A DNA stretch of 26,821 nt, from the NCBI GenBank assembly GCA_002393735.1, contig DGTK01000016.1:209387-236207 (forward strand), read 5' to 3'. Source of the stretch: Lachnospiraceae bacterium UBA4338 (lineage in GTDB: Bacteria; Bacillota; Clostridia; Lachnospirales; Lachnospiraceae). The position numbers and the translations under genes are program-made. Below the pieces are notes generated by a model. The model was not told where the DNA came from, did not search any database, and was given only the letters and a program-made list of their open reading frames with translations. The stretch's first letter is position 1. Each line of letters starts with the position of its first letter. Of this stretch, positions 18,286-26,775 are shown piece after piece.

Positions 18286-19319
18286 AGAAAAGACTCATGA
18301 CGCTCGTATATGTATCCTGTGGCCTTATTGTTTTAGGTGCAATGATTACTTTGGTTGGCTTCTTCTTAGGAGGTGCAAAGGACTGGATTGCGCAGGCGGA
18401 AAAATCTTACAAGGCTGCCACAACTTTTATTGAAGACTCACTGATTCTTCTTCCGGCCACCCGTGCCCTTAATAATCCTAATGACAGACTGTCTTTTGAA
18501 GTAGGAGATGGAGAAACCTTATTAAAAATCAACGAGCGCTATGAAATTCATAATGGCAATTATTCTGATGATTACGTGAGCTTAAAAGATGAGACAGACT
18601 CAGTTGAAATTACCTGTTTTAATGGTGATTTAAGAATCAAACCATCATCAACTGATTATTACAGATTATCCAGCTCCAATGCCGAAGATTATCAGTATTA
18701 TGTGGAGGATGGTGTTTTGTATCTGGGTATTTATCCTAACCTGCGTCCTCATGATGAAGCAAATCCTGAAACAGTAACTCTCTTTGTTCCTGAAGATGAA
18801 TATCTTGATAAATTCTATGTTTATTTCATGGGTGACAATGCCAATATCTCATATACATTAAAAGGTGATGAGGGTATTTTTGTATTTCCTTCAGGCAAGA
18901 CTTTTAAGGCTGCAAGACTGGAGTTTGATAATCTGACACTGCAAGGTGGTAATAAGCCAATGGACATTGAGGAAGCTGTTGCTTCAGATGTACAGGTTGA
19001 TGTAAAAAGCGACAGGCTTTCAATCGGCGCTCTAAAAGCTGATAATGTAAAGGTGAGCATAGCGTCAGGTTGTTTTTATATGACTGGTTCTTTTGACAAC
19101 CTTGATGTGGAAGCCGGAACAGGCAGCGTAGAGGTTACTCTGGTTGATTCTCCGGATGATTATAATATTGATATTCAGGGCAGAACCGGGGAACTTATCA
19201 TAGGTGATGAGGACTTAAGCAGCATATTCGAAACATACAGCTGGATTGGTAATAATTCAGACAGAAATATATCCATAAAATGCGCTCTTAGTAAAGTAAT
19301 AATCAGAGGCATAAAATAA
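18282..19319 (+). CDS. Membrane-anchored DUF4097-like beta-repeat protein
   Basis: A 345-residue protein with one N-terminal membrane helix (about 7-29) and a large region outside. Residues from about 100 onward alternate short beta strands, for example VKSDRLSIGALKADNVKVSI and the following FDNLDVEAGTGSVEV, as in DUF4097 (putative adhesin or beta-helix) proteins. The AGGAGGA site at 18268-18274 lies inside the preceding gene, and the ATGA overlap couples translation of the two. DUF4097 proteins are often linked to envelope stress sensing with a PadR regulator and a DUF1700 membrane protein, but no PadR gene is present in this window. The fold assignment is moderately secure; function is unknown. 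Confidence 0.7.
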   Translation: MKKRLMTLVYVSCGLIVLGAMITLVGFFLGGAKDWIAQAEKSYKAATTFIEDSLILLPATRALNNPNDRLSFEVGDGETLLKINERYEIHNGNYSDDYVSLKDETDSVEITCFNGDLRIKPSSTDYYRLSSSNAEDYQYYVEDGVLYLGIYPNLRPHDEANPETVTLFVPEDEYLDKFYVYFMGDNANISYTLKGDEGIFVFPSGKTFKAARLEFDNLTLQGGNKPMDIEEAVASDVQVDVKSDRLSIGALKADNVKVSIASGCFYMTGSFDNLDVEAGTGSVEVTLVDSPDDYNIDIQGRTGELIIGDEDLSSIFETYSWIGNNSDRNISIKCALSKVIIRGIK

Positions 19320-19364
19320 TATCAGCAAAATTGTCTTAAAATCTATCCAAACGCCCGTAAAATC

Positions 19365-19393
19365 TTGACACAAAGCCTAATTTTAGGTATAAA
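19365..19393 (+). promoter_or_regulatory. Strong sigma-A promoter upstream of valS
   Basis: TTGACA (19365-19370), a 17-nt spacer, then TATAAA (19388-19393) make this one of the two best promoters in the window. It opens a leader of about 90 nt. No terminator hairpin is seen between the previous gene stop at 19319 and this promoter. Confidence 0.85.
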
Positions 19394-19455
19394 TATGTTA
19401 GGTTATTATGCTTGTTATGTAAAGTAAATTACATTTGGGCTTTAAATCCATGACC

Positions 19456-19476
19456 AAAATCGCCCGAAAGGGTTTT
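19456..19476 (+). other. Small GNRA-capped hairpin in the valS leader
   Basis: CCC-GAAA-GGG (19463-19472) is extended by AAAA/TTTT pairing across a TCG bulge and ends at the AAGGAG ribosome site. The GCCC arm could instead pair with GGGC at 19437-19440. The leader is too short and lacks the conserved T-box bulge, so a classical T-box is not supported. Confidence 0.35.
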
Positions 19477-19492
19477 AAGGAGATATTAAATA

Positions 19493-22138
19493 ATGAGAAA
19501 AGAAATGGCAAAGACCTATGATCCAAAACAGGTGGAGGACGTAATCTATCAAAGATGGCTGGATAAGAAATATTTCCATGCTGAAGTCGATAGAAGCAAA
19601 ACACCTTTTACAATTGTTATCCCACCTCCAAATATCACAGGTCAGCTCCATATGGGACATGCTCTTGATAATACAATGCAGGATATTCTTATCCGTTTCA
19701 AGAGAATGCAGGGATATAATACACTGTGGCAGCCTGGTACAGACCATGCAAGTATTGCCACAGAAGTCAAGATTATTGAGACTCTTAAAAAAGAGGGTAT
19801 TGATAAAGCAGACCTTGGCAGAGAGAAATTCTTAGAAAGAGCCTGGGACTGGAAGAAAGAATATGGCGGAAGAATCATCAGCCAGCTTAAAAAACTTGGT
19901 TCATCATGTGACTGGGACAGAGAAAGATTCACAATGGATGAAGGCTGTAACAAGGCTGTAACAGAAGTATTCTGCAAGATGTATGAAAAAGGATATATCT
20001 ACAAGGGCTCAAGAATTATTAACTGGTGTCCTGTATGTAATACATCAATTTCAGATGCCGAGGTAGAATACCAGGAGCAGCAGGGACATTTCTGGCATAT
20101 TAAGTATGCAATTGTCGGTACAGACAGATATTTGGAGTTTGCTACCACAAGACCTGAAACAATGCTTGGTGATACTGCAATTGCAGTTAATCCTAAGGAT
20201 GAAAGATATGCTGACATAGTAGGTAAGAAGTGTTTCCTTCCTTTCGTTGACAGAGAGATACCTATTATTGCAGATGAATATGTTGATATGGAATTTGGTA
20301 CAGGTGTTGTTAAGATTACACCTGCACATGACCCTAATGACTTCCAGGTTGGACTTCGTCATAATCTTGAAGTAATCAACATCATGAATGACGATGCAAC
20401 CATTAATGAAAATGGTGGCAAGTTTGCAGGCATGGACAGATATGCTGCAAGAGAACAGATTGTTAAGGAACTTGATGAGATGGGTCTTCTTGTAAGAATT
20501 GAAGATTATTCTCACAATGTTGGTACTCATGACAGATGCAAGACAACAGTTGAACCACTTGTTAAACAGCAGTGGTTTGTAAATATGTCAGAACTTATCA
20601 AACCGGCTGTTAAGGCAGTTAAGGAAGGCGAAATAAAGTTAGTTCCGGAAAGAATGGAGAAGACATATTTCAACTGGACAGATAATATTAAAGACTGGTG
20701 TATATCAAGACAGTTATGGTGGGGACACAGAATTCCTGCATACTACTGCCAGGACTGCGGTGAAATTATTGTTGCCAAAGAGGCTCCACATACATGTCCA
20801 AAATGTGGTTCAAACCACATAGAGCAGGATCCTGACACACTTGATACATGGTTCTCATCTGCATTATGGCCATTCTCAACACTGGGCTGGCCTGAAAAGA
20901 CAGAAGACCTTGATTACTTCTATCCAACAGATGTACTAGTAACAGGTTATGATATCATCTTCTTCTGGGTTATCAGAATGATATTCTCGGGTTATGAGCA
21001 TATGGGAGAAAGACCATTCAAGACGGTGCTTTTCCACGGTCTGGTTAGAGATGATCAGGGTCGTAAGATGAGTAAATCATTAGGTAATGGTATTGACCCG
21101 CTTGAGATTATCGATAAGTATGGCGCTGATGCTTTAAGACTTACACTTATTACAGGTAATGCGCCTGGTAATGATATGAGATTCTACTATGAGAGAGTAG
21201 AAGCAAACAGAAACTTTGCAAATAAAATCTGGAATGCATCAAGATTCATCATGATGAATATGCCTGAAGATGACAGCATTACAAAGCCTGATGCTAAAGA
21301 TTTGGAACTTGCGGATAAGTGGATTTTGTCCAAACTTAATAATGTTATAAAAGAAGTTACAGATAATATGGAAAGTTATGAACTTGGTATTGCAGTACAG
21401 AAAGTTTATGACTTTATCTGGAATGAATTCTGTGACTGGTATATTGAGATGGTTAAGGGCAGACTGTATGCAGATAAGACATCAAAGAGTGCCAATGCAG
21501 CTTTATGGACATTAAAGTCAGTTTTAATTGATGCCCTTAAGTTATTACATCCATATATGCCATTCATTACAGAAGAAATCTTCTGCTCTATTCAGTCTGA
21601 AGAGGAATCAATCATGATTTCCACATGGCCTGAGTACAGCGAGGAAAGAGCCTTCACAAAAGAAGAAAAATGGGTAGAGATCATGAAGGAAGCCATTGTT
21701 GGCATCAGAAAGGTTCGTAGTGATATGAACGTTCCACCTTCAAAGAAAGCTGCCATATATGTTGTAACTGAGAATGATACAGTAAAGAGTGTTATGGAAG
21801 GTGCAACAGAATTCTTTGCAACACTTTCATATGCATCTGAAGTTATTATCCAGAAAGATAAGAGCGGTATTTCAGATAATGCGGTTTCAGTTCACATTGA
21901 GAATGCCGTAATCTATATTCCATTTGAAGAACTTGTGGATATTGAGAAGGAAAAAGAAAGACTGACCAAAGAAGTTGCCAGACTTGAAGGTGAAGTTAAG
22001 AGAGTTGATGGCATGCTTAACAATGAGAAATTTATTTCCAAGGCTCCTCAGGCAAAGATTAATGAGGAAAAGGAAAAGAAAGTTAAATATACTCAGATGC
22101 TTGAGCAGGTTAAGGAAAGACTTAATGCTTTAAGTTAA
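19493..22138 (+). CDS. valS: Valyl-tRNA synthetase
   Basis: An 881-residue class-I aminoacyl-tRNA synthetase that charges tRNA-Val in the cytosol. The HIGH motif is PPPNITGQLHMGH with HMGH at 53-56, and the KMSKS motif is at 525-529. Between them lie the editing domain and a zinc-type insertion with CQDCG and CPKCG pairs. A C-terminal coiled-coil arm (about 815-880, EKEKERLTKEVARLEGEV and beyond) is the ValRS tRNA-binding arm. Length is standard. The start at 19493 has AAGGAG 10 nt upstream; the ATG at 19505 (MAKTYDPK) is an alternative with no good site. Its promoter and short leader are described separately. The genes after it follow closely and may share its transcript. Confidence 0.97.
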   Translation: MRKEMAKTYDPKQVEDVIYQRWLDKKYFHAEVDRSKTPFTIVIPPPNITGQLHMGHALDNTMQDILIRFKRMQGYNTLWQPGTDHASIATEVKIIETLKKEGIDKADLGREKFLERAWDWKKEYGGRIISQLKKLGSSCDWDRERFTMDEGCNKAVTEVFCKMYEKGYIYKGSRIINWCPVCNTSISDAEVEYQEQQGHFWHIKYAIVGTDRYLEFATTRPETMLGDTAIAVNPKDERYADIVGKKCFLPFVDREIPIIADEYVDMEFGTGVVKITPAHDPNDFQVGLRHNLEVINIMNDDATINENGGKFAGMDRYAAREQIVKELDEMGLLVRIEDYSHNVGTHDRCKTTVEPLVKQQWFVNMSELIKPAVKAVKEGEIKLVPERMEKTYFNWTDNIKDWCISRQLWWGHRIPAYYCQDCGEIIVAKEAPHTCPKCGSNHIEQDPDTLDTWFSSALWPFSTLGWPEKTEDLDYFYPTDVLVTGYDIIFFWVIRMIFSGYEHMGERPFKTVLFHGLVRDDQGRKMSKSLGNGIDPLEIIDKYGADALRLTLITGNAPGNDMRFYYERVEANRNFANKIWNASRFIMMNMPEDDSITKPDAKDLELADKWILSKLNNVIKEVTDNMESYELGIAVQKVYDFIWNEFCDWYIEMVKGRLYADKTSKSANAALWTLKSVLIDALKLLHPYMPFITEEIFCSIQSEEESIMISTWPEYSEERAFTKEEKWVEIMKEAIVGIRKVRSDMNVPPSKKAAIYVVTENDTVKSVMEGATEFFATLSYASEVIIQKDKSGISDNAVSVHIENAVIYIPFEELVDIEKEKERLTKEVARLEGEVKRVDGMLNNEKFISKAPQAKINEEKEKKVKYTQMLEQVKERLNALS

Positions 22139-22144
22139 CAAATA

Positions 22145-22164
22145 ACTTTAAAAGGGGTTAAAGT
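22145..22164 (+). other. Hairpin presenting the ribosome site of the DUF342 gene
   Basis: ACTTTAA (22145-22151) and TTAAAGT (22158-22164) are perfect complements around AAGGGG, which is the Shine-Dalgarno sequence, and the ATG follows immediately at 22165. The stem is AT-rich and weak. It could modulate initiation or be coincidence in AT-rich DNA. Confidence 0.35.
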
Positions 22165-23703
22165 ATGGGAATTGATGGTTTTGATGATAATATTCCTTCG
22201 GATTTAGGAGATCTTGAGAGTCTTATTAACGAGGATGTTTTTTCAAAAGTAGAAAGAGAACAGGCTCAGAAAGCAGCAGCCGGTCCGACCAAGGAAGAAT
22301 TAGCAAAGGAAAGAGAACAGGAATTAAGCCGTAATGAAGTGCGCATTTCTGACGATGACATGGAAGCATTTCTGTTCTTAACCAAACCAAAATCAAATAA
22401 ATATACCTTTGATGAAATCACCAAGATGCTTGATGAAAGAGGTGTCAAAGCCGGTCTTAATGTGTCCAACATTAAAGCCATGATTGTTAAGGGCATATAT
22501 GACAGAGAGATCAAAATCGCCTCTGCCATTAAGCCTGTAGAAGGTCATGATGGCTATTATGAGTACAGTTTTGACATTGATGAGGTTCTTAACAGAAAGC
22601 CAAAGATAAGAGAAGATGGCAGTGTGGATTATACTTCCATGAATTATCTTCAAAGTGTGTCCAAGGGCGAGACTTTTGCCACATATCACAGTGCAGAAGC
22701 CGGAACCAACGGAGCCTTTGTTACCGGTAAGCCTATGCCGGCCAGAGCTGTTAAGGAGCTTCCTCCTATTAAAGGTAAGGGCTTTACTTTCAACGAAGAA
22801 ACAAAAGAATATATATCAGACCTTGATGGTAAGATTACAATGAAGAATAAATTTGAAATGGATATCAAAGATGTTCTTCAGATACAGGGCGATGTTAATC
22901 AGCTAACAGGTAAGATTGATACGGACTGTGATGTGGAAATTCTTGGTAATGTTGAAAATGGTGCTATCATTAAGTCTGCAAAGAGTGTTACCATCAGCGG
23001 AACAATAGAGGCAGCGCAGATTACTGCAGGTGGAGATGTTACCTTAAAGCATGGTATTCAGGGTAATAACAGAGCCATGATTGTTGCAAAGGGTAACGTG
23101 TATGCGGATTTTATAGAGCATACAATAGTTAAGGCTATTGGAGACATACATTCAAATACAATACTTAATTCCAATATTTATACCAACGGCGAGGTAATTA
23201 TTGACGGTAAGAGAGGCAGTCTTGTGGGCGGTTATGTTCATGCCAGAAAGGGTATCAGCGCCGTTAACATGGGTAATAATGTTGAAGTTAAGACCATTCT
23301 CCATGTAGGTATGGAAGACAAGGACTTCGAGAAGAACCAGCAGGTTAAGGAGAATGATGAAAGAATCAGGGAAATCTTAGGCGAGGTTCTTGAAGGACTT
23401 AAGAGAATAGCTGATGCAAAGGGTAAGAGACAGCTTACAACCATTGATAAAAGAGAACTTAAGGACCTGACTCTTCGTAAGAATGAACTTATGGAAGAAC
23501 TGAAGGCCAATCAGGCAGAAGCGGAGAAGGTTAATGCCGTAATCACTGCTTCAAGAGGTGCTTACATTAAAGTTGACGGTCATATCTATAAGGGTGTAAT
23601 TATCGGTATCGACCAGCACAGACAGGTAATTAAGAACAATACTACAGGTATGTTATATACTTCTGCGAATGGGGTAATTGAGGGAGAAGTACTTACTCAT
23701 TAA
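22165..23703 (+). CDS. DUF342 / FapA-family polymer-forming protein
   Basis: A 512-residue protein without signal peptide or membrane helix. The N-terminus (1-75) is charged; residues 118-150 (AIKPVEGHDGYYEYSFD) match the entry to the FapA domain. Residues about 225-375 form a right-handed beta-helix of short Gly/Val/Ile-rich strands (ILGNVENGAIIKSAKSVTIS and onward). A coiled coil follows (about 380-460), then a short beta end. FapA was named for a role in flagellar pole organisation in Vibrio, but DUF342 proteins occur in many non-flagellated bacteria with unknown roles. No flagellar gene is present here. It lies 26 nt after valS and 17 nt before folC. Confidence 0.88.
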   Translation: MGIDGFDDNIPSDLGDLESLINEDVFSKVEREQAQKAAAGPTKEELAKEREQELSRNEVRISDDDMEAFLFLTKPKSNKYTFDEITKMLDERGVKAGLNVSNIKAMIVKGIYDREIKIASAIKPVEGHDGYYEYSFDIDEVLNRKPKIREDGSVDYTSMNYLQSVSKGETFATYHSAEAGTNGAFVTGKPMPARAVKELPPIKGKGFTFNEETKEYISDLDGKITMKNKFEMDIKDVLQIQGDVNQLTGKIDTDCDVEILGNVENGAIIKSAKSVTISGTIEAAQITAGGDVTLKHGIQGNNRAMIVAKGNVYADFIEHTIVKAIGDIHSNTILNSNIYTNGEVIIDGKRGSLVGGYVHARKGISAVNMGNNVEVKTILHVGMEDKDFEKNQQVKENDERIREILGEVLEGLKRIADAKGKRQLTTIDKRELKDLTLRKNELMEELKANQAEAEKVNAVITASRGAYIKVDGHIYKGVIIGIDQHRQVIKNNTTGMLYTSANGVIEGEVLTH

Positions 23704-23720
23704 ACTGTAGGACAGATGAA

Positions 23721-24995
23721 ATGAATTATGATGAATTAAATGAATATATTAATACATTGTCTTCTTTCAGTGAACCTGAAATACATGCAATGACGGAAGA
23801 TTTCTTTGATTATCTGGGAAGACCGTCGGAAGACAAGAAGATAATACATGTGGCAGGAACCAATGGAAAGGGTTCTGTCTGCAAGTATATCAATGATATA
23901 TTAAGAGCACATGGCAAAAAATGCGGGCTCTTCACATCTCCTCATCTTGTAAGGATAAATGAAAGAATCAGGATTGAGAATGAAGATGTGGATGATGAGA
24001 CTTTTGCCAAAGCCGGAGAATATGTGCTGAATAAAATGCATGAATTTGGCCGAGGATATAAGATGAATTATTTTGAATTCATTTTCATGATGGCAATGTA
24101 TATTTATTCAGACAGCGATGTGGAATATATAATCTTAGAGACCGGTCTTGGTGGAAGAGGTGATACTACAAATCTCTTTAAGAAACCGGTGCTTACAATT
24201 ATTACTCATATCGATCTGGACCACACCAAGGTACTTGGTGAGACAATTAAGGAAATAGCATACGAAAAGGCAGGAATCATAAAAGAAGGCGTTCCTTTGA
24301 TATATGCTGATGATAATTCTGATGCTTCAGAAGTTATAAAAAAAGAAGCCCTCAGACTTGGAAGCAAGCAGTATGCCATAAGCAGTTTCAATTATGATAT
24401 TGTAGAGCATGACAGAAAAAACATTGATTTTTGCTTTACTTATGATTATTATATTTTTTATATTCGTTTAAATACATCTGCCAGATATCAGGTAGCCAAT
24501 GCATCTTTGGCGATAATGGCTGCCATTACCTTACTTGGGGATGAACTTAAGGAAGAAAAGTTAAAAGACGCTCTTGGAAAATGTATATGGGAAGGCAGGA
24601 TGGAAGAAATAGCTCCGGATGTATATGTGGATGGGGCTCATAATCCTGACGGTATATCGGCATTTGTAAAGAGTGTAAAGGATTTGAAAAAAATAACCTT
24701 GATTATTTCGGTAAGTCGTGATAAAGATATTAAGGCGATGCTTGAAAGATTAAGGGAGCTTAATAATATAAGCAAAATTATTATAACCGCTTATGAAGGC
24801 GGAAGATCGATGGAATGTGATACCCTGCAGTTAATGTTGTTAGAGGCGGGGTTTGACAATACAGTTGTGTGCCCTGATGTAAAGGATGCTTATCAGACCG
24901 GACTTTATCTTAAAACTGATGGAGCCCTGTATATAATCGGTTCTTTATATTTAGTGGGAGAAATCAAGCAATTAATGGAGGCTTGTAATGATTGA
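23721..24995 (+). CDS. folC: Folylpolyglutamate synthase / dihydrofolate synthase
   Basis: A 424-residue cytosolic Mur-ligase-family enzyme. It adds glutamate to dihydropteroate or to tetrahydrofolates, using ATP. The P-loop is GTNGKGS (46-52). The signature ETGLGGRGDTTN (140-151) gives magnesium and folate contacts, and DGAHNPDG (304-311) is the conserved C-terminal ADP and substrate site. Whether it does both reactions or only polyglutamylation cannot be decided by motif reading. Length is normal. The ribosome site is weak (GTAGGA), in line with coupling to the gene before it. The last 8 nt overlap the next small gene. A valS-folC neighbourhood is common in Firmicutes, although here a DUF342 gene separates them. 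Confidence 0.95.
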   Translation: MNYDELNEYINTLSSFSEPEIHAMTEDFFDYLGRPSEDKKIIHVAGTNGKGSVCKYINDILRAHGKKCGLFTSPHLVRINERIRIENEDVDDETFAKAGEYVLNKMHEFGRGYKMNYFEFIFMMAMYIYSDSDVEYIILETGLGGRGDTTNLFKKPVLTIITHIDLDHTKVLGETIKEIAYEKAGIIKEGVPLIYADDNSDASEVIKKEALRLGSKQYAISSFNYDIVEHDRKNIDFCFTYDYYIFYIRLNTSARYQVANASLAIMAAITLLGDELKEEKLKDALGKCIWEGRMEEIAPDVYVDGAHNPDGISAFVKSVKDLKKITLIISVSRDKDIKAMLERLRELNNISKIIITAYEGGRSMECDTLQLMLLEAGFDNTVVCPDVKDAYQTGLYLKTDGALYIIGSLYLVGEIKQLMEACND

Positions 24996-25131
24996 TTTTG
25001 AAGAAGAATTAAAGAAATTTCATCCGTCACTTGAAGTGGATGATTCTGAAAAAGCTATATCTGAAAGAGATTTATCAGATATGGTTGATTTAATTGTAGA
25101 TACAGCGAAGAATACACCTACCAGACAGTAA
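24988..25131 (+). CDS. Small acidic protein, 47 residues
   Basis: ATG to TAA encodes 47 residues beginning MIDFEEELKKFHPSLEVDDS and ending KNTPTRQ. It is strongly acidic in the first half and predicted helical around SERDLSDMVDLIVDTAK. GGAG at 24977-24980 lies 7 nt upstream, and the ATG overlaps the end of folC by 8 nt, so it is almost certainly translated by coupling. Without it there would be a 149-nt unexplained gap in a region where genes otherwise nearly touch. No signal peptide, membrane helix or cysteines. I do not know its function; candidates are a partner or regulator of folC or of the TPR protein next to it. Confidence 0.75.
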   Translation: MIDFEEELKKFHPSLEVDDSEKAISERDLSDMVDLIVDTAKNTPTRQ

Positions 25132-25144
25132 AGGGAAGAAATAG

Positions 25145-26554
25145 ATGCAGTGTTATAAATGCGGCGTTGAATTGTCCGAAAAGGATTTCTGTACTGCCTG
25201 CGGAGCTGATGTGGCAAGATATAAAAAGATTATCTATACATCCAACAGACTTTATAATCAGGGTCTGGAGAAGGCGAAAGTAAGAGATTTAACCGGAGCA
25301 ATTAATGATTTGCGCCAGAGTTTAAAATTCAATAAATTAAATACCCAGGCAAGAAACCTTCTGGGTCTTATTTACTATGAACTGGGTGATGTTGTTGAGG
25401 CCCTGACAGAATGGGTTATCAGCAAAAATTACCAGGATTCAAAGAATCTTGCAACTGATTACATCGGAATGATGCAGGCTAATCAGGCAAGCCTTGAGGT
25501 AATTAACCAGGCTATAGTTAAATATAATCAGACACTTAATTACTGTCATCAGAACAGCCTGGATATGGCTAAAATACAGGTTAAGAAGGTTATTAAACTT
25601 AATCCTAAATTCTATAAGGGACATTTGCTTCTTACTCTTTTATATCTTCATGATCAGGAGTATAACAAGGCCCTTAAGGAAGTAGAAATATGCCGTAAGA
25701 TAGATACAGGTAATCTTATTGCCAACAGATATTATAAGGAGATATCGGAGGCTCTGGGATTGGATGATAACAAACCTGCCAAGAAGGTGCAGCAGACTGC
25801 GCCGGTTGATGATTACTGGCTTAATCAGGGACCTCCGCTTGCAGCTCTTCCTGAACCAGGCAATTCGTCAATATTAAGTACCATAGTTTATATTCTTTTG
25901 GGACTTGTAGTGGGTCTTGCAATAGGCTGGTTTTTGCTTGGACCAATCAGGGTTAGAATGAATAAAGCCGGCGTGGAAGAAGAGATGGCTCAGGTTAGAG
26001 ACCAGTTATCTGCCAAGTCTGCTGAACTTGAAGAATTAACCCAGACTAATGACAGCTTAAATGCTGAGATTAATAATCTTAATGCTTTAGTTGCTGAATA
26101 TGAGCAGGGAGCCGGAACAAATGAGGCAGTCAACAATCTTATGTATGCTGCCATTGAATATTCCAAGGGCGAAGCAAGAGACCCTATGGTGATTGCTGAT
26201 TACATTGGCAAGATTGATCCGGAATATGTAATGAATGAGGCTTCTGAAGCTTATGTATCATTATATAATACTGTCAAGGGAACAGTGGGTAATACAGTAG
26301 CTACAAACTACTATAATACAGGTATGGAAGCATATCGTAATGCTGATTATCCAACTGCCATTGAGAATCTTAATAATGCTATTTTCTACGATCCGTCAAA
26401 TAGCGAGGCTTTATATGCTCTTGCTGTTTGCTATGTGGAAAATGGTGATGTAGTTAAGGCAAAAGAGTGCTTTACTCAGGTAATTGCATTATTCCCTGAT
26501 ACTGAAAGAGCCGCTAAGGCACAGAATTACATTGACAGTTTAGGCGATATCTAA
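25145..26554 (+). CDS. Zinc-ribbon, TPR and coiled-coil membrane protein
   Basis: A 469-residue protein. An N-terminal zinc ribbon has CYKC and CTAC (Cys 3, 6, 16, 19). Two blocks of TPR-like helices follow (about 30-110 and 140-200), then one membrane helix (about 243-266), a coiled coil (about 275-320), and a C-terminal TPR block (about 385-465, with YYNTGMEAYRNADYPTAIEN). So there are protein-interaction repeats on both sides of a single membrane span. No enzyme motif is seen. The zinc ribbon suggests the N-terminus is cytosolic. The start is 13 nt after the 47-residue gene, with an AGGGA site. It is likely a scaffold between cytosol and envelope; partners are unknown. Confidence 0.85.
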   Translation: MQCYKCGVELSEKDFCTACGADVARYKKIIYTSNRLYNQGLEKAKVRDLTGAINDLRQSLKFNKLNTQARNLLGLIYYELGDVVEALTEWVISKNYQDSKNLATDYIGMMQANQASLEVINQAIVKYNQTLNYCHQNSLDMAKIQVKKVIKLNPKFYKGHLLLTLLYLHDQEYNKALKEVEICRKIDTGNLIANRYYKEISEALGLDDNKPAKKVQQTAPVDDYWLNQGPPLAALPEPGNSSILSTIVYILLGLVVGLAIGWFLLGPIRVRMNKAGVEEEMAQVRDQLSAKSAELEELTQTNDSLNAEINNLNALVAEYEQGAGTNEAVNNLMYAAIEYSKGEARDPMVIADYIGKIDPEYVMNEASEAYVSLYNTVKGTVGNTVATNYYNTGMEAYRNADYPTAIENLNNAIFYDPSNSEALYALAVCYVENGDVVKAKECFTQVIALFPDTERAAKAQNYIDSLGDI

Positions 26555-26592
26555 TTTTTTGGCAGATGCCGTAAAATTTGATTAAATATGTG

Positions 26593-26620
26593 TTGACAAC
26601 TTAGGTTAGTTTATTATAAA
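26593..26620 (+). promoter_or_regulatory. Sigma-A promoter of the tRNA operon
   Basis: TTGACA (26593-26598), a 16-nt spacer and TATAAA (26615-26620) lie about 34 nt before the mature 5' end of tRNA-Arg. Apart from this promoter, 26555-26653 holds only a short imperfect GGC/GCC stem at 26561-26570 with no T-run. Confidence 0.8.
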
Positions 26621-26653
26621 ATATTCTTTGCGTTGTGATGTGTATTGACGCCT

Positions 26654-26727
<74 letters not shown>

Positions 26728-26775
26728 TTTGTTCTAAAAGCAGACGTTAGGTCAGTGCCTTGAACAATTAGAAAT

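Noticed and set aside
19383..19403. TTAGGT hexamer repeated around the valS promoter and again in the tRNA promoter spacer (26601-26606)
   Set aside because: Too short and AT-rich to claim as a shared regulatory site without a genome-wide count.
19365..19492. T-box riboswitch for valS
   Set aside because: The space after the promoter is too short and the AGGGTGG-type T-box core with its terminator is absent.
19450..19521. 23-codon ORF (MTKIARKGFK...) in the valS leader
   Set aside because: No ribosome site upstream and it runs into valS out of frame; no run of Val codons that would suggest attenuation.
20051..20530. 159-residue minus-strand ORF
   Set aside because: It lies inside valS, antisense, with no ribosome site or recognisable domain.
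26555..26580. Terminator after the TPR gene
   Set aside because: Only a 3-bp GGC/GCC stem with flanking T and A runs; no U-tract on the + strand side.
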